The notes under the pieces are model-generated. The model had not been told where the DNA came from. It saw nothing but the letters and a program-made list of their open reading frames with translations, and searched no databases. From Volvox africanus (lineage: Eukaryota; Chlorophyta; Chlorophyceae; Chlamydomonadales; Volvocaceae), in the NCBI GenBank assembly GCA_030268105.1, contig BSDZ01000013.1, positions 4,862,998 through 4,926,997 on the forward strand: a stretch of 64,000 bases of DNA, given 5' to 3'. This document shows, one piece after another, positions 20,506-32,489 of this stretch (positions within the stretch are counted from its first letter, which is position 1; each line of letters opens with the position of its first letter). The translations under genes and the position numbers were made by a program.

Positions 20506-23500
20506 GGGCTTGCCCGGGTTCCTGCGGAGGGGGCTCTACCTGGGTTTTCTGAACTAACGCGTGGTCGGTGGTCATCCTTACGGCCAGCCGTTAAGGCATT
20601 GTTGCCTTGTGTACTTGGACACATCGAGCGAGTCATTGCGCGACGCATCACGCTTGACGGACGCACGGGACTTCTCTGCTTCGATCCGTTGTGTAATGTG
20701 TTTACACCTCGCCGTCCCCTGTCGTCTATCGATCTGTCCAACCACGTGGTTTTGTTCATCCCCTCGTCTCTGCGTGAGATGTCGGAACAGTTGGCCATAT
20801 ACAGGAGAAGTAGGCGTCAATATCCAGGCACTGCCGCATGTGTATTACTCCCTGCTTTCTGTCGGCGCAAGGCAGAGGCATCGCTAAGGGGTATGCGGCA
20901 TGTCCACCGGTTCGTACCGGGCACCGTTTTGTTTAATGGTGTGGATCGGGAGGGTATGCTGGCTCCGTGGCCAAGCACATCCTACTCGGTTGACGTTTGG
21001 TACGAAGCTCCTGACGGGGGTGCCGTTGGTTACGGACCCGCCTTAAGTGCACTGACGTTGTCTGCTGGGCAGTCGCTCGTAGATAACCGTGTCCCTGTGG
21101 TTCAGATCGGTTTGAATGGCCGAACTCTGAAGGCACTTGTTGACACCGGTGCCAGCGACGACTTCATCTCTGTCGCAGAGGTGAATGCGCTGGGGTTGAC
21201 CCCAGAGTCGTCTGATTGTCCACAGGTTACCCTTGCTGACGGGGGTAAGCATCCCATCGTGGGCAGGATTACCCTTAGCCTATCGATAGGCCCTTTGCGT
21301 GTTGTGACCCGGCCGTACGTGCTGCAGGGCTTAGCAGAGACTGCACCGTACATAATGGGGTCTTCGACATTACGGCAGTACCGCGCGCGCATCGACATGG
21401 AGACCGCAACCCTGCATATGTGCAAGGGTACTCTGTCGATTAAGGTACCTTTCCTGTCGTTCGAACATGTCACACCAAAGGAGGGCGAAGCTGAGGCGGT
21501 GCCTATGGTTAATTTCGCTGTGACCGCAATGGCCGTGCGAATCGAACCAGAGCTAGTCGGGCGTAAGGAGGCCGTCCGTTTGTTACGGAAGGGTGCCCAC
21601 GGACTGCTTTTGAGGCTGCGGGTGGGCTGTTGTGCCACCACCGCGCAGAATTCTCTCAATCCTGAGGTTGAGGCCCTACTGTCGCAGTATGAGGACGTCT
21701 TTAAAGATATCCCTGGCCTACCACCTATGCGTCCTGTTGATCACACAATCCCTCTTATGCCTGGAGCGCAGCCTACGGCCCGGCCAATGTACAGGTTGAG
21801 TCCATTGGAGCTGGACGAGGTGAAGCGCCAGGTGACGGATTTGCTCGCGAAGGGTATGATACGCCCCAGCACATCCCCGTATTCTGCACCGATTTTGTTT
21901 GTCGGTAAGAAGGATGGGACCTTGCGCATGTGCATTGATTACCGGGGGTTAAATGCGAATACGGTGAAAAATCGCTACCCTTTGCCACGCGTTGACGACC
22001 TGTTGGATAAGCTGAAGGGCTCAGCTTATTTTTCCTCAATTGACTTACAACAGGGCTACAATCAGATTCGCATCGCTGCCTCTGATATTCCGAAAACCGC
22101 TTTTCGGACGCCCTTCGGTCACTTTGAGTATACGGTCCTATCGTTTGGTCTGACTAATGCCCCTGCGACGTTTCAGGCGGTTATGGACCGAATGTTTAGG
22201 CCGTTTATCGACAGGTTCGTTGTTTGCTACCTGGATGACATCTTGGTATATTCTAAAACGCGCGAGGAGCACTTGGAGCATCTTCGGCTCGTGCTCGACG
22301 TTATGAGGCGAGAGCAATTGTTTGCTAAACGCGCCAAATGCTTTTGGGCGCAGCCTCAGGTGGAATATTTGGGCCACATTGTGTCGGCCACCGGTGTGAA
22401 GATGGACCCGCGGAAGGTCGCCGTGGTTCGCGATTGGCCCGCGCCTCAGAACCTCACGGAGCTGCGTAAGTTCCTTGGCTTGACCAATTATTTCCGAAAG
22501 TTCATTGAAAAATATTCCATCATTGCGGCCCCGCTTACTAACTTAACTCGCAAAGGCGTTTTCGTTTCGCTCGAGTCGTGGACGTCGCAATGCCAGCGGG
22601 CATTCGAAGAGCTCAAACGAATTATTGCCGAAGATGTCACCCTTGCATTCCCTGATTACTCGTTGCCATTTCGCGTTGAGGTAGTGTCTGATGCCTCAAT
22701 ATTTGGAAGCGGTGCTGTATTGTTACAGGAAGGGCGACCGATCGCCTTCACGAGTAAGAAATTTTCTGGTGCGGAGATTCGCTACACCACCGGGGAACAG
22801 GAGCTTCTGGCCGTGCTGCATGCTTTAAAGGAATGGCGCTGTTACCTCGAGGGACGCCCGTTTACTTTAAAGACTGACCACAAGCCCCTAACGTTTTTGC
22901 AAAGCGTTCCGACGTTGAACCGCCGTCAAGCTAGGTGGATGGAATATCTAGCTAGGTTCAACTGCACCTGGGAGTATATTTCTGGTAAATTGAATATTGC
23001 CGATGCTCTCAGTCGACATCCGTCGCTACACGCTGCAATTTTGGCAGCGCCCGTCGTGCGGCCGCGTAGCGAGGAGGTACCGATCACGACGGACCTCGCG
23101 GAGCGGTTGAAGGTTGCCTACAGCGCAGACGCCTGGTTCGCGGACCCAGCTAACGTAGAAAACCTTCGCAAGCAGAATGGCCTTTGGCTACGGACGGAGG
23201 GTGCAGCTATGCAAATCGTCGTTCCGAACGACGACGCGCTACGCTACGACATCATTGCGCGGTTCCACGAGGACCCGTTAGCAGGACACCCTGGTAGCAA
23301 GCGATTGATCGACTTGGTGCAACGTTCCTTTTGGTGGCCTCGTTTGGCTAAGGATGCGGCGAACTTTGTCCAGACATGCAGTCTGTGCCAGCGCAATAAG
23401 GCTTTGTCCGGTAAGGGCCATGGGTTGTTACAACCGTTGCCTGTCCCGGATGCGCCTTGGGAAAGTGTTTCCATGGACTTCGTAGTCGCGCTGCCCAAAA

Positions 23501-24567
23501 CTGAGGGGGGATACGATGCGGTGTTCGTAATGGTCGATCGTCTGACTAAGATGGTTCACCTAGCACCATGCACATTATCCTGCACGGCTGAGCAAACCGC
23601 ACGTTTGTTTTTCGACAATGTGGTTCGGTTACACGGGGTTCCCAAAAATGTGATTTCGGACCGTGGTGGACAGTTCACGTCTAAGTTTTGGGAAGCGCTC
23701 TGCAAGCTAGTTGGCATGCGTGTCAACCTGAGCACAGCATACCACCCGCAGACTGATGGTCAAACCGAACGCACAAACCGCACGTTGGGTGATATGTTGC
23801 GCAATTATGCTGGTCGCACACCTCTCGTTTGGGATACGTATTTGACTGCGGCAGAATTCGCGCTTAACAACGCTGTTAACCGCTCTACAGGCAAAAGTCC
23901 GTTCTTTCTTAACTACGGATTTCATCCCGCGCTACCCGTGTGGCGTGAGTTGGAAGTGAACGTGCCTGCTGCTAAACTTTTTGCCAAGTCTTTTATGTCC
24001 CAAATCACAGACGCGAAGTCGTGTTTGGACGCGGCGCAGCAACGAACGACAGAATACTATAACAAATCTAAGCAGGATGTGACGTTCTCGGAAGGGCAAC
24101 TCGTGTTGCTAAGCACCAAGAACTTGCGTTCCTTGGCCGACGGATCCCGAAAACTCTTACCCCGCTGGATTGGTCCGTATCCTGTCATGCGCATGGTTGG
24201 GAATGTGGCTGTGGAGCTTGCATTGCCCGCTGATATGACCATTCACCCCACGTTTCACGTATCGCTTGTTCGTCCGTATCGTGGTACGGAACCCGTCCCT
24301 GAGCCTGCTAACGCCCCCGCAGCGATTGAACCAGTTCCCGAGACCTGGATCGCTGGTAAACAGAAGTTTTACGATGTGGAGCGGGTGTTAGATTATCGCG
24401 CGCGTCGTGTGGGCCGACACCGACGTAAGCGGACAGTACACGAGTACTTGGTCAAGTGGACAGGGTATACCGACGAGCACAACTCATGGGAACCGGCACG
24501 CAACTTCTCACAGGACATGAAGCCCCTGCTCGAAGAAGCCCGCAAACGTGCCACGCAAGCCCAATGA
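20506..24567 (+). CDS. pol: Pol polyprotein of A4 (protease, RT, RNase H, integrase, chromodomain)
   Basis: 1,353 codons open from just after the gag UAG; the first ATG is at 20599. Order: about 150 residues without a known domain, retropepsin (VDTGAS), RT ([21 protein letters not shown]), RNase H ([19 protein letters not shown]), integrase HHCC finger, DDE core (SMDF, SDRGGQF, QTERTNR), C-terminal GPYP region, chromodomain. All catalytic residues are present. The sequence is mosaic: A1-like up to about 20890, then A3-like from about 20955. The 3' part may come from A3 after recombination. Confidence 0.92.
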   Translation, partial: GLARVPAEGALPGFSELTRGRWSSLRPAVKALLPCVLGHIERVIARRITLDGRTGLLCFDPLCNVFTPRRPLSSIDLSNHVVLFIPSSLREMSEQLAIYRRSRRQYPGTAACVLLPAFCRRKAEASLRGMRHVHRFVPGTVLFNGVDREGMLAPWPSTSYSVDVWYEAPDGGAVGYGPALSALTLSAGQSLVDNRVPVVQIGLNGRTLKALVDTGASDDFISVAEVNALGLTPESSDCPQVTLADGGKHPIVGRITLSLSIGPLRVVTRPYVLQGLAETAPYIMGSSTLRQYRARIDMETATLHMCKGTLSIKVPFLSFEHVTPKEGEAEAVPMVNFAVTAMAVRIEPELVGRKEAVRLLRKGAHGLLLRLRVGCCATTAQNSLNPEVEALLSQYEDVFKDIPGLPPMRPVDHTIPLMPGAQPTARPMYRLSPLELDEVKRQVTDLLAKGMIRPSTSPYSAPILFVGKKDGTLRMCIDYRGLNANTVKNRYPLPRVDDLLDKLKGSAYFSSIDLQQGYNQIRIAASDIPKTAFRTPFGHFEYTVLSFGLTNAPATFQAVMDRMFRPFIDRFVVCYLDDILVYSKTREEHLEHLRLVLDVMRREQLFAKRAKCFWAQPQVEYLGHIVSATGVKMDPRKVAVVRDWPAPQNLTELRKFLGLTNYFRKFIEKYSIIAAPLTNLTRKGVFVSLESWTSQCQRAFEELKRIIAEDVTLAFPDYSLPFRVEVVSDASIFGSGAVLLQEGRPIAFTSKKFSGAEIRYTTGEQELLAVLHALKEWRCYLEGRPFTLKTDHKPLTFLQSVPTLNRRQARWMEYLARFNCTWEYISGKLNIADALSRHPSLHAAILAAPVVRPRSEEVPITTDLAERLKVAYSADAWFADPANVENLRKQNGLWLRTEGAAMQIVVPNDDALRYDIIARFHEDPLAGHPGSKRLIDLVQRSFWWPRLAKDAANFVQTCSLCQRNKALSGKGHGLLQPLPVPDAPWESVSMDFVVALPKTEGGYDAVFVMVDRLTKMVHLAPCTLSCTAEQTARLFFDNVVRLHGVPKNVISDRGGQFTSKFWEALCKLVGMRVNLSTAYHPQTDGQTERTNRTLGDMLRNYAGRTPLVWDTYLTAAEFALNNAVNRSTGKSPFFLNYGFHPALPVWRELEVNVPAAKLFAKSFMSQITDAKSCLDAAQQRTTEYYNKSKQDVTFSEGQLVLLSTKNLRSLADGSRKLLPRWIGPYPVMRMVGNVAVELALPADMTIHPTFHVSLVRPYRGTEPVPEPANAPAAIEPVPETWIAGKQKFYDVERVLDYRARRVGRHRRKRTVHEYLVKWTGYTDEHNSWEPARNFSQDMKPLLEEARKRATQAQ

Positions 24568-24611
24568 CCCCTGCAGTCGATGCTGTATGATGCAGCGAGG
24601 ACACTGCATAC

Positions 24612-24626
24612 GGGAGGGGGGATAAT
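24612..24626 (+). promoter_or_regulatory. A3/A4 polypurine tract
   Basis: GGGAGGGGGGATAAT directly before the outer 3' LTR. The upstream hairpin has one mismatch (GAGGACACTGCA). Confidence 0.78.
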
Positions 24627-25449
24627 TGTTGTGCTACGATTAGTTCCCGCCGATGCGTAGGTCGATGTGATCCTACAAGGCGAAGTGCTATTGTGATAAA
24701 TGCATTGCATATGAATGAATCAGCATGATATAAATGTATTCGTGTACATTTATATATGCATTTGGCATGTTGTCATTATCCATCGCGACATCGCATCATG
24801 GCAAATCCGCCTAGCATGCATGAAAGCCCGAAGCATTGAAGTGCGCATTATGCTCGTGTTACGAAACGATAAGTAATATTATCTGATATAATATTACTTC
24901 ATTACAGCACACGTTGAGAGCGCCGCACTTGTCGCGACACATGCCCTGCAACCGGATATCGTTATCCGGACCCTTGCATCATGCGAATGCCGGAAAGGCT
25001 TATACGTTGTTATGCGTAGACATCGCCTATACGCAGTAGGGTTGTCACATCTAGGATCGGCCTCCTGATGTGAATCGTACGGCATTGCGATGCTGCGAGT
25101 ATAACAGATGCGAGGACGGCTAAGCAAGACGAGACATTCAATACCGGAGAACCCTCGTGTGTTCTATATTACAACTGCTATCCGCTATCCTACTTAGCCC
25201 GAGCTAAGCCTGAACTTCGCTAATCACCGCCGCATGATGATTGCTTGCTTCCGGCGCTGACGGCGATTTCGTCCATTGCATCGTTCCGATCTGTAAGGCT
25301 GTAAGTTATATCTCTCTTCGTCTTGAAGTCTTCCGCTGTCTCTGTTTGCTCTCGCTTGCCTTGCTGTACTTGGAAGTGCTCGCGCATCAGTGTTGAAAGT
25401 CTCCAGACGTGCAGATACTTATGAGCAAACGCGAACGAGAGGTACAACA
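24627..25449 (+). repeat. A3 3' LTR
   Basis: 823 bp. The stretch 25130-25190 carries several changes absent from the 5' LTR of A3 but present in the LTR of A7 (54716-55496), suggesting a conversion tract. Target copy gtctg follows. Confidence 0.9.
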
Positions 25450-25634
25450 GTCTGACGGCAGACTACCAATCTGTAACTGAAGACTATTGTAAGTTGGATC
25501 TTTCCTTGTTGTTGAGTCTTCCGCTGTCATTTTACTCGCATTGAATCACCTTGCTGTTCGTAAACACGGTACGCACTTAGCTAACATCCAGACGTGCAGA
25601 TTCAGTGCATGATCGAGGAAGGAAGGATACAACA

Positions 25635-25726
25635 GGGGGCCTGTGGGCTGCACTGGAGCCTGTGTGTTTAGGTGGCTGAACTCCAGGAGGGGCTGCGCGC
25701 AGGCGGCGTTCCAGAGCCTAGCTGTT
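25635..25726 (-). pseudogene. Host WD40-repeat gene, exon e
   Basis: Read on the minus strand, a CACAG acceptor (AG at 25727-25728) is followed by an exon starting A-ACA-GCT, giving TARLWNAACAQPLLEFSHLN, a typical end of a WD40 blade. It joins exon d in phase (GAC AG + A) to read SADRTARLWN. The exon or the following intron is cut by the B1 LTR at 25634. A later donor such as CCA-GTGCAG is possible, so B1 could be intronic. The protein family is clear; the precise gene is not recognised. Confidence 0.72.
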
Positions 25727-26228
25727 CTGTGGTGCGGCCAGCCGACGGGGGAGCCCGATGTTGGGATGAGAAATATTTGCTGGAGGAGAGAGAAGCCCTC
25801 TTTCGGCTGCTGCAGCCGGACGTCTTGAGCAACAGCCAACTTAAACACACACACAATGGGCCCGATAACCATCTATCTCATGCAGCCGAGGATTTAATAT
25901 TAATCTTCACCGCACACCACCCCCTAGTTGTCTTTCTCAAGAGCGGTACCAGGTCTCGTGTATTCGGCTTCGCCCCCTTTTCCCCAAACCTCATAGACCC
26001 CCACCAACAACCCCAACCCCACACCCACACTCACTTCAGCATTCAACCCTTTCCGTCTCACTCAACCCAACATCCGATGATACCACCGACATAACAGACT
26101 TGCGTAACTCCGCATATTTGTTTTCTTCACACATGCGATATGCCAACCCCCGGTGGGAGTTCCTGTGCCCGCCAGCAAGTAGAAAGACACAAACCCCTCC
26201 AATACAGCTCTTCCGAACATTACTCTAC
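25727..26228 (-). other. Host WD40 gene intron between exons d and e
   Basis: 502 bp with donor GTAGAG (minus strand, 26228 downward) and acceptor CACAG. The interior is CA- and pyrimidine-rich on the plus strand (around 25980-26060) with no open coding signal on the minus strand. Plus-strand ORFs here appear to be chance. Confidence 0.65.
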
Positions 26229-26335
26229 CTGTCAGCTGAGGCAGTGAGCACCATGGTCCCCTCCCTGCTCCAATCTGCTCCATGGAGGGGTCCCCCGTGT
26301 CCCACCAGGTCGGTGCCCTCTCCCCCCCAGCGGGA
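26229..26335 (-). pseudogene. Host WD40 gene, exon d, 3' part
   Basis: The minus-strand reading continues exon d after the A5 insertion and gives WGGEGTDLVGHGGPLHGADW and then a VLTASADR blade end, finishing at a clean GACAG|GTAGAG donor. The GH...D...S pattern is a WD40 repeat. 26331-26335 (cggga) is the duplicated target site. With the other part of exon d at 43715-43784 it makes one uninterrupted frame, so A5 landed inside a coding exon. Confidence 0.78.
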
Positions 26336-27168
26336 TGTTGTACCTCTCCTTCGTGTTTGCTCATAAGTATCTGCACGTCTGAAGGCTTTGGACACCGATG
26401 CGCGAGCACTTGCAAGTACAGCAAGGCAAGCGCGAGCAAACAGAGACAGCGGAAGAATTCAAGACAAGAAGAGATATAACTTACAGTCTTACAGATCGAA
26501 GCGATGCAATGGACGAAATCGCCGTCAGCGCCGGAAGCAAGCAATCATCACGCGGCGGTGATAAGCAAAGTTTAGGCTTAGCTCGGGCTAAGTAGAATAG
26601 CGTATAGTGATTATAGTGTAGAACACGCGAGTGTTCTCCGGTATCGAATGTCTTATCTTGCTTAGCCGTCCTCGCATCTGTTATACTCGCAGCATCGCAA
26701 TGTCGTACGATTCACACTAGGAGGCCGATCCTAAGTGTGACAACCCTACTGCGTATAGGCGATGTCCAAGCATAACAACGTATAAGCCCTTCCGGCATTC
26801 GCATGATGCAAGGGTCCGAATAACGATATTCGGTTGCAAGGCATGTATCGCGACGAGTGCGGCACTCTCAACGTGTGCTGTAATGAAGTAATATTTTATC
26901 AAATAATATTACTTATCGTTTCATAGCACGAGCATAATGCGCACTTCAATGATTCGGTATTTCATGCATGCTAGGCGGATTTGCCATGATGCGATGTCGC
27001 GATGGATAATGATAACATGCCAAATGCATATATAAATGTATGCGAATACATCTATATCATGCAGGTTCTTCATATGCAATAATCATTCATGCGTTCATCA
27101 AGATAACACTTCGCCTTGTAGGGTCGCATCGACCTACGCATCGGCGGGAAACGAACCGTAGCACAACA
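26336..27168 (-). repeat. A5 3' LTR
   Basis: 833 bp, reverse orientation, bounded on the left by the target copy cggga and on the right by the polypurine tract complement. Several substitutions relative to the 5' LTR at 42881-43714. Confidence 0.93.
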
Positions 27169-27183
27169 ATTATCCCCCCTCCC
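27169..27183 (-). promoter_or_regulatory. A5 polypurine tract
   Basis: Complement of GGGAGGGGGGATAAT, directly next to the 3' LTR. Confidence 0.78.
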
Positions 27184-27227
27184 GTATGCAGCGTCCTCGC
27201 TGCTTCATACAGCATCGACTGCAAGGG

Positions 27228-30200
27228 TCATTGGGCTTGCGTGGCACGTTTGCGGGCTTCTTCGAGCAGGGGCTTCATGTCCTGCGAGAAGTTGTGTGCC
27301 GGTTCCCATGAGTTGTGCTCGCTGGTATACCCTGTCCACTTGACCAAGTACTCGTGTACTGTCCGCTTACGTCGGTGTCGGCCCACATGACGCGCGCGAT
27401 AATCTAACACCCGCTCCACATCGTAAAACTTCTGTTTACCAGCGATCCAGGTCTCGGGAACTGGTTCAATCGCTGCGGGGGCGTTAGCAGGCTCAGGGAC
27501 GGGTTCCGTACCACGATACGGACGAACAAGCGATACGTGAAACGTGGGGTGAATGGTCATATCAGCGGGCAATGCAAGCTCCACAGCCACATTCCCAACC
27601 ATGCGCATGACAGGATATGGACCAATCCAGCGGGGTAAGAGTTTTCGGGATCCGTCGGCCAAGGAACGCAAGTTCTTGGTGCTTAGCAACACGAGTTGCC
27701 CTTCCGAAAACGTCACATCCTGCTTGGATTTGTTGTAGTATTCCGTCGTTCGTTGCTGCGCCGTGTCCAAACACGACTTCGCGTCTGTGATTCGGGACAT
27801 AAAAGACTTGGCAAAAAGTTTAGCAGCAGGCACGTTCACTTCCAACTCACGCCACACGGGTAGCGCGGGATGAAACCCGTAGTTAAGAAAGAACGGACTT
27901 TTGCCTGTAGAGCGGTTAACAGCGTTGTTAAGCGCGAATTCTGCCGCAGTCAAATACGTATCCCAAACGAGAGGTGTGCGACCAGCATAATTGCGCAACA
28001 TATCACCCAACGTGCGGTTTGTGCGTTCGGTTTGACCATCAGTCTGCGGGTGGTACGCTGTGCTCAGGTTGACACGCATGCCAACTAGCTTGCAGAGCGC
28101 TTCCCAAAACTTAGACGTGAACTGTCCACCACGGTCCGAGATCACATTTTTGGGAACCCCGTGTAACCGAACCACATTATCGAAAAACAAACGTGCGGTT
28201 TGCTCAGCCGTGCAGGATGATGTGCATGGTGCTAGGTGGACCATCTTAGTCAGGCGATCGACCATTACGAACACCGCATCGTATCCCCCCTCAGTTTTGG
28301 GCAGCGCGACTACGAAGTCCATGGAAACACTTTCCCAAGGCGCATCCGGGACAGGCAACGGTTGCAACAACCCATGACCCTTACCGGACAAAGCCTTATT
28401 GCGCTGGCACAGACTGCATGTCTGTACGAAGTTCGCCACATCGTTAGCCAAACGAGGCCACCAAAAGGAACGTTGCACCAACTCGACCAACCGCTTGCTA
28501 CCAGGGTGTCCTGCTAACGGGTCCTCGTGGAACCGCGCAAGGATGTCGTAGCGTAGCGCGTCGTCGTTCGGAACGACGATTTGCGTAGCTGCACCCTCCG
28601 TCCGTAGCCAAAGGCCATTCTGCTTGCGAAGGTTTTCTACATTAGCCGGGTCCGAGAACCAGGCATCTGCGTTGTAGGCCACCTTCAACTGCTCCGCGAG
28701 GTCCGTCGCGATCGGCACCTCCTCGTTATGCGGTCGCACGACGGGCGCTGCCAAAATTGCAGCGTGTACCGACGGATGTCGACTGAGAGCATCGGCAATA
28801 TTCAGTTTACCAGAAATGTACTCCCAGGTGCAGTCGAACCTAGCTAGGTATTCCATCCACCTAGCCTGACGGCGGTTCAACGTCGGAACGCTTTGCAAAA
28901 ACGTTAGGGGCTTGTGGTCAGTCTTTAAAGTAAATGGGCGTCCCTCGAGGTAACAGCGCCATTCCTTTAAAGCATGCAGCACGGCCAGAAGCTCCTGTTC
29001 CCCGGTGGTGTAGCGAATCTCCGCACCAGAAAATTTCTTACTCGTGAAAGCGATCGGTCGCCCTTCCTGTAACAATACAGCGCCGCTTCCAAATACTGAG
29101 GCATCAGACACTACCTCAACACGAAACGGCAACGAGTAATCAGGGAATGCAAGGGTGACATCTTCGGCAACGGTTCGCTTGAGCTCTTCGAATGCCCGCT
29201 GGCATTGCGACGTCCACGACTCGAGCGAAACGAAAACACCTTTGCGAGTTAAGTTAGTAAGCGGGGCCGCAATGATGGAATATTTTTCAATGAACTTTCG
29301 GAAATAATTGGTCAAGCCAAGGAACTTACGCAGCTCCGTGAGGTTCTGAGGCGCGGGCCAATCGCGAACCACGGCGACCTTCCGCGGGTCCATCTTCACA
29401 CCAGTGGCCGACACAATGTGGCCCAAATATTCCACCTGAGGCTGCGCCCAAAAGCATTTGGCGTGTTTAGCAAACAATTGCTCCCGCCTCATAACGTCGA
29501 GCATGAGCCGAAGATGCTCCAAGTGCTCCTCGCGCGTCTTAGAATAAACCAAAATGTCATCCAGATAGCAAACAACGAACCTGTCGATAAACGGCCTAAA
29601 CATTCGGTCCATGACCGCCTGAAACGTCGCAGGGGCACTAGTCAAACCAAACGATAGAACCGTATACTCAAAGTGACCGAAGGGCGTCCGAAAAGCGGTT
29701 TTCGGAATATCAGAGGCAGCGATGCGAATCTGATTATAGCCCTGTTGTAAGTCAATCGAGGAAAAATAAGCTGAACCCTTCAGCTTATCCAACAGGTCGT
29801 CAATGCGTGGCAAAGGGTAGCGATTTTTCACCGTATTCGCATTTAACCCCCGGTAATCGATGCACATGCGCAAGGTCCCATCCTTCTTACCGACAAACAA
29901 AATCGGTGCAGAATACGGGGATGTGCTGGGGCGTATCATACCCTTCGCGAGCAAATCCGTCACCTGGCGCTTCACCTCGTCCAGCTCCAATGGACTCAAC
30001 CTGTACATTGGCCGGGCCGTAGGCTGCGCTCCAGGCATAAGAGGGATTGTGTGATCAACAGGACGCATAGGTGGTAGGCCAGGGATATCTTTAAAGACGT
30101 CCTCATACTGCGACAGTAGGGCCTCAACCTCAGGATTGAGAGAATTCTGCGCGGTGGTGGCACAACAGCCCACCCGCAGCCTCAAAAGCAGTCCGTGGGC

Positions 30201-31289
30201 ACCCTTCCGTAACAAACGGACGGCCTCCTTACGCCCGACTAGCTCTGGTTCGATTCGCACGGCCATTGCGGTCACAGCGAAATTAACCATAGGCACCGCC
30301 TCAGCTTCGCCCTCCTTTGGTGTGACATGTTCGAACGACAGGAAAGGTACCTTAATCGACAGAGTACCCTTGCACATATGCAGGGTTGCGGTCTCCATGT
30401 CGATGCGCGCGCGGTACTGCCGTAATGTCGAAGACCCCATTATGTACGGTGCAGTCTCTGCTAAGCCCTGCAGCACGTACGGCCGGGTCACAACACGCAA
30501 AGGGCCTATCGATAGGCTAAGGGTAATCCTGCCCACGATGGGATGCTTACCCCCGTCAGCAAGGGTAACCTGTGGACAATCAGACGACTCTGGGGTCAAC
30601 CCCAGCGCATTCACCTCTGCGACAGAGATGAAGTCGTCGCTGGCACCGGTGTCAACAAGTGCCTTCAGAGTACGGCCATTCAAACCGATCTGAACCACTG
30701 GGACACGGTTATCTATGAGCGACTGCCCAGCAGATAACGTTAGTGCACTTAGGGCGGGTCCGTAACCTACGGCACCCTCATCAGGAGCTTCGTACCAAAC
30801 GTCAACCGAGTAGGATGTGCCTGGCCACGGAGCCAGCGTACCCTCCCGATCCACACCATTAAACAAAACGGTGCCCGGCTCGAACCGGTGGACACGCCGC
30901 ATACCCCTTAACGATGCCTCTGCCTTGCGCCGACAGAAAGCGGGGAGTAATACACATGCGGCGGTGCCTGGATATTGACGCCTACATCTCCTATAAACGG
31001 CCAACTGTTCCGACATCTCACGCAGAGATGAGGGGATGAACAAAACCACGTGGTTAGACAGATCGATAGACGACAGGGGACGGCGAGGTGTAAACAAATT
31101 ACACAACGGATTGAAGCAGAGAAGTCCCGTGCGTCCGTCAAGCGTGATGCGTCGCGCAATGACTCGCTCGATGTGTCCAAGTACGCAAGGCAACAATGCC
31201 TTCACGGCTGGCCGTAAGGATGACCACCGACCACGCGTTACTTCAGAAATCCCGGGCGGTGCCCCCTCCACAGGAACCCGGGCAAGCCC
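27228..31289 (-). CDS. pol: Pol polyprotein of A5
   Basis: 1,353 codons open on the minus strand from the codon after the gag UAG (31290-31292) to TGA. Full set of domains: retropepsin VDTGAS, RT YLDD, RNase H, HHCC finger, DDE integrase, GPYP, and chromodomain ([15 protein letters not shown]). No lesion is visible, which is notable because the gag of the same element carries a stop. The predicted readthrough stem is kept here as CCCGGGT with GCCCGGG. It is closest to A4 in the linker before RT ([17 protein letters not shown]). Confidence 0.92.
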   Translation of the reverse strand, partial: GLARVPVEGAPPGISEVTRGRWSSLRPAVKALLPCVLGHIERVIARRITLDGRTGLLCFNPLCNLFTPRRPLSSIDLSNHVVLFIPSSLREMSEQLAVYRRCRRQYPGTAACVLLPAFCRRKAEASLRGMRRVHRFEPGTVLFNGVDREGTLAPWPGTSYSVDVWYEAPDEGAVGYGPALSALTLSAGQSLIDNRVPVVQIGLNGRTLKALVDTGASDDFISVAEVNALGLTPESSDCPQVTLADGGKHPIVGRITLSLSIGPLRVVTRPYVLQGLAETAPYIMGSSTLRQYRARIDMETATLHMCKGTLSIKVPFLSFEHVTPKEGEAEAVPMVNFAVTAMAVRIEPELVGRKEAVRLLRKGAHGLLLRLRVGCCATTAQNSLNPEVEALLSQYEDVFKDIPGLPPMRPVDHTIPLMPGAQPTARPMYRLSPLELDEVKRQVTDLLAKGMIRPSTSPYSAPILFVGKKDGTLRMCIDYRGLNANTVKNRYPLPRIDDLLDKLKGSAYFSSIDLQQGYNQIRIAASDIPKTAFRTPFGHFEYTVLSFGLTSAPATFQAVMDRMFRPFIDRFVVCYLDDILVYSKTREEHLEHLRLMLDVMRREQLFAKHAKCFWAQPQVEYLGHIVSATGVKMDPRKVAVVRDWPAPQNLTELRKFLGLTNYFRKFIEKYSIIAAPLTNLTRKGVFVSLESWTSQCQRAFEELKRTVAEDVTLAFPDYSLPFRVEVVSDASVFGSGAVLLQEGRPIAFTSKKFSGAEIRYTTGEQELLAVLHALKEWRCYLEGRPFTLKTDHKPLTFLQSVPTLNRRQARWMEYLARFDCTWEYISGKLNIADALSRHPSVHAAILAAPVVRPHNEEVPIATDLAEQLKVAYNADAWFSDPANVENLRKQNGLWLRTEGAATQIVVPNDDALRYDILARFHEDPLAGHPGSKRLVELVQRSFWWPRLANDVANFVQTCSLCQRNKALSGKGHGLLQPLPVPDAPWESVSMDFVVALPKTEGGYDAVFVMVDRLTKMVHLAPCTSSCTAEQTARLFFDNVVRLHGVPKNVISDRGGQFTSKFWEALCKLVGMRVNLSTAYHPQTDGQTERTNRTLGDMLRNYAGRTPLVWDTYLTAAEFALNNAVNRSTGKSPFFLNYGFHPALPVWRELEVNVPAAKLFAKSFMSRITDAKSCLDTAQQRTTEYYNKSKQDVTFSEGQLVLLSTKNLRSLADGSRKLLPRWIGPYPVMRMVGNVAVELALPADMTIHPTFHVSLVRPYRGTEPVPEPANAPAAIEPVPETWIAGKQKFYDVERVLDYRARHVGRHRRKRTVHEYLVKWTGYTSEHNSWEPAHNFSQDMKPLLEEARKRATQAQ

Positions 31290-32489
31290 CTATTTCGGCT
31301 GAGGTACAAACGGTGGCAGTAACGGGCAATCCTTCGTAGGATGACTCTCCGCGCACGGTAGACAAACATTGGCCGCCTTCCGACGTTCGAACTCGGAATG
31401 ATTGCAATTCCATTTTGGCATAAACGAGTCATCCGTGCGAGTCCGCTTCGCATTGGGGTCAGAGCGCTGTGCGGCTGCCGATGACGGCGCACCACCACGC
31501 TTCCTGCTCTTAGCCGGGTCCGAGCTCGGACCTGCTCCTCCTGACCCGCGGACACCCGAGCTAGCGCCCCCGCGCGCCTGGCGTTGCCGGATGCTGCGTC
31601 ACGTTGCGGCAGTAGACGTGGGGCGGGTCGCTCCGAGTTCCTGGTCGAGAGCTACAGCTTCCCCAAGCGGATCCTGCACTTGCACGGCATTTGCACGAGG
31701 GACAGACTTGACTTCTTCCTCACCGGCAAGGAGTCGTATCTCCGTACCCTTAGCAAAAGTGACCAAGGCATCATACGACTTGATCGGCACCCCAGCCAAG
31801 TCAGTAGCGCACCATTTAGCCAAAAGTTTCGTCAGGCCTCGCTTAAACCAAAAGACACGCTCGGTTTCAGTGAGATCAGCAATGGGGGTCACAAGTGCTT
31901 CGAAGCGTGACTGGTACGCAGGTACATTTTCACCCCGACGCATGTGGTAGCTACCGGCTGCCAAAACCTTACGAGCCTCCACATCACGTGCTTGAACCTC
32001 AGTAGCGAACCGTGCGAGCAAAGCGGCGATCATCTCGTCAAAAGTATAGTCGCCCCGGGCGGTGGTCCATTCGCGATACCAGTCCTTCGCTGAGCCCTCG
32101 AGGGTGTTACCAACGAAGAGACACCTGATACCATCATTATCGCCACCATGAACAGCCTGGAGATACTTTTTAGCGTCACGCACGTACGCACGAGTTGCAT
32201 CGGCTATGCTATGTCCTGCTGTCTTTTCAGTTAGCGAGATATTGAGCCTAGGAACGGGAATTGACAATCTCATCACCTCAGGGATGTCATCATGCCCTCG
32301 AGCTTGAGGTAATGGCAGAACCCTTGGTCCAGCAGTGTTGTCCATATTGGTGTTAACTGCTGAATGCGGCACAATTAAGTGAGCAGGGGTCTGAAGGACA
32401 AGGGGCTCTTCAGTGGCTCGCGTGCCAACAGTCTCAAGACCTCTATCCGGTGCTCTAGCAGCCACAACAAAATCGGGTTGGCTGGCTAG
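31290..32489 (-). pseudogene. gag: Gag of A5, main part, internal stop
   Basis: The main body of gag on the minus strand, with TGA at 31599-31601 in place of CGA, as in A2. After the stop the frame continues through the basic tail and a complete zinc knuckle (CLPCAESHPTKDC) to the usual UAG. The N-terminal 12 codons lie at 42378-42413 on the far side of the C1 insertion. An apparent start at 32507 is an artefact made with C1 LTR sequence. Confidence 0.88.

Larger units (their letters stand above)
14394..25449 (+). mobile_element. A3/A4: compound family A element with three LTRs
   Basis: The outer LTRs (14394-15216, 24627-25449) are a pair, with matching subtype TGTTGTGCTACGATTAG and target duplication gtctg (14389-14393, 25450-25454). 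Inside, gag and the first part of pol run to 17979. A different LTR (17980-18803) starts there and leads a second, complete gag-pol that ends at the outer 3' LTR. The inner LTR has gtaag before it, but no second inner LTR and no second gtaag exist. A4 therefore inserted in A3, and the two later recombined in pol, removing the A4 3' LTR. Confidence 0.85.
11228..25634 (+). repeat. B1 3' LTR, split into three pieces by A2 and A3/A4
   Basis: The LTR is present at 11228-11696, 14254-14393 and 25455-25634, about 789 bp in total. It begins TGTTGTACGCTGG and ends GGAAGGATACAACA. The minus-strand copy in B2 (45758-46614) confirms its extent, piece by piece. It differs from the A LTR in its 5' half but shares short blocks near the end (GTCTTCCGCTGTC, CAGACGTGCAGAT). 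The flanking host base pairs are ggggc (25635-25639), so the other target-site copy should lie left of the window beyond the 5' LTR of B1. Confidence 0.85.

Noticed and set aside
25672..26094. 140-codon plus-strand ORF as a host gene
   Set aside because: It overlaps exon e and the intron of the WD40 gene on the other strand; the minus-strand model has phased splice sites and a recognisable repeat, this one has none.
26062..26544. 160-codon minus-strand ORF
   Set aside because: It runs from the A5 LTR into a host exon in a frame other than the WD40 frame; a chance fusion.
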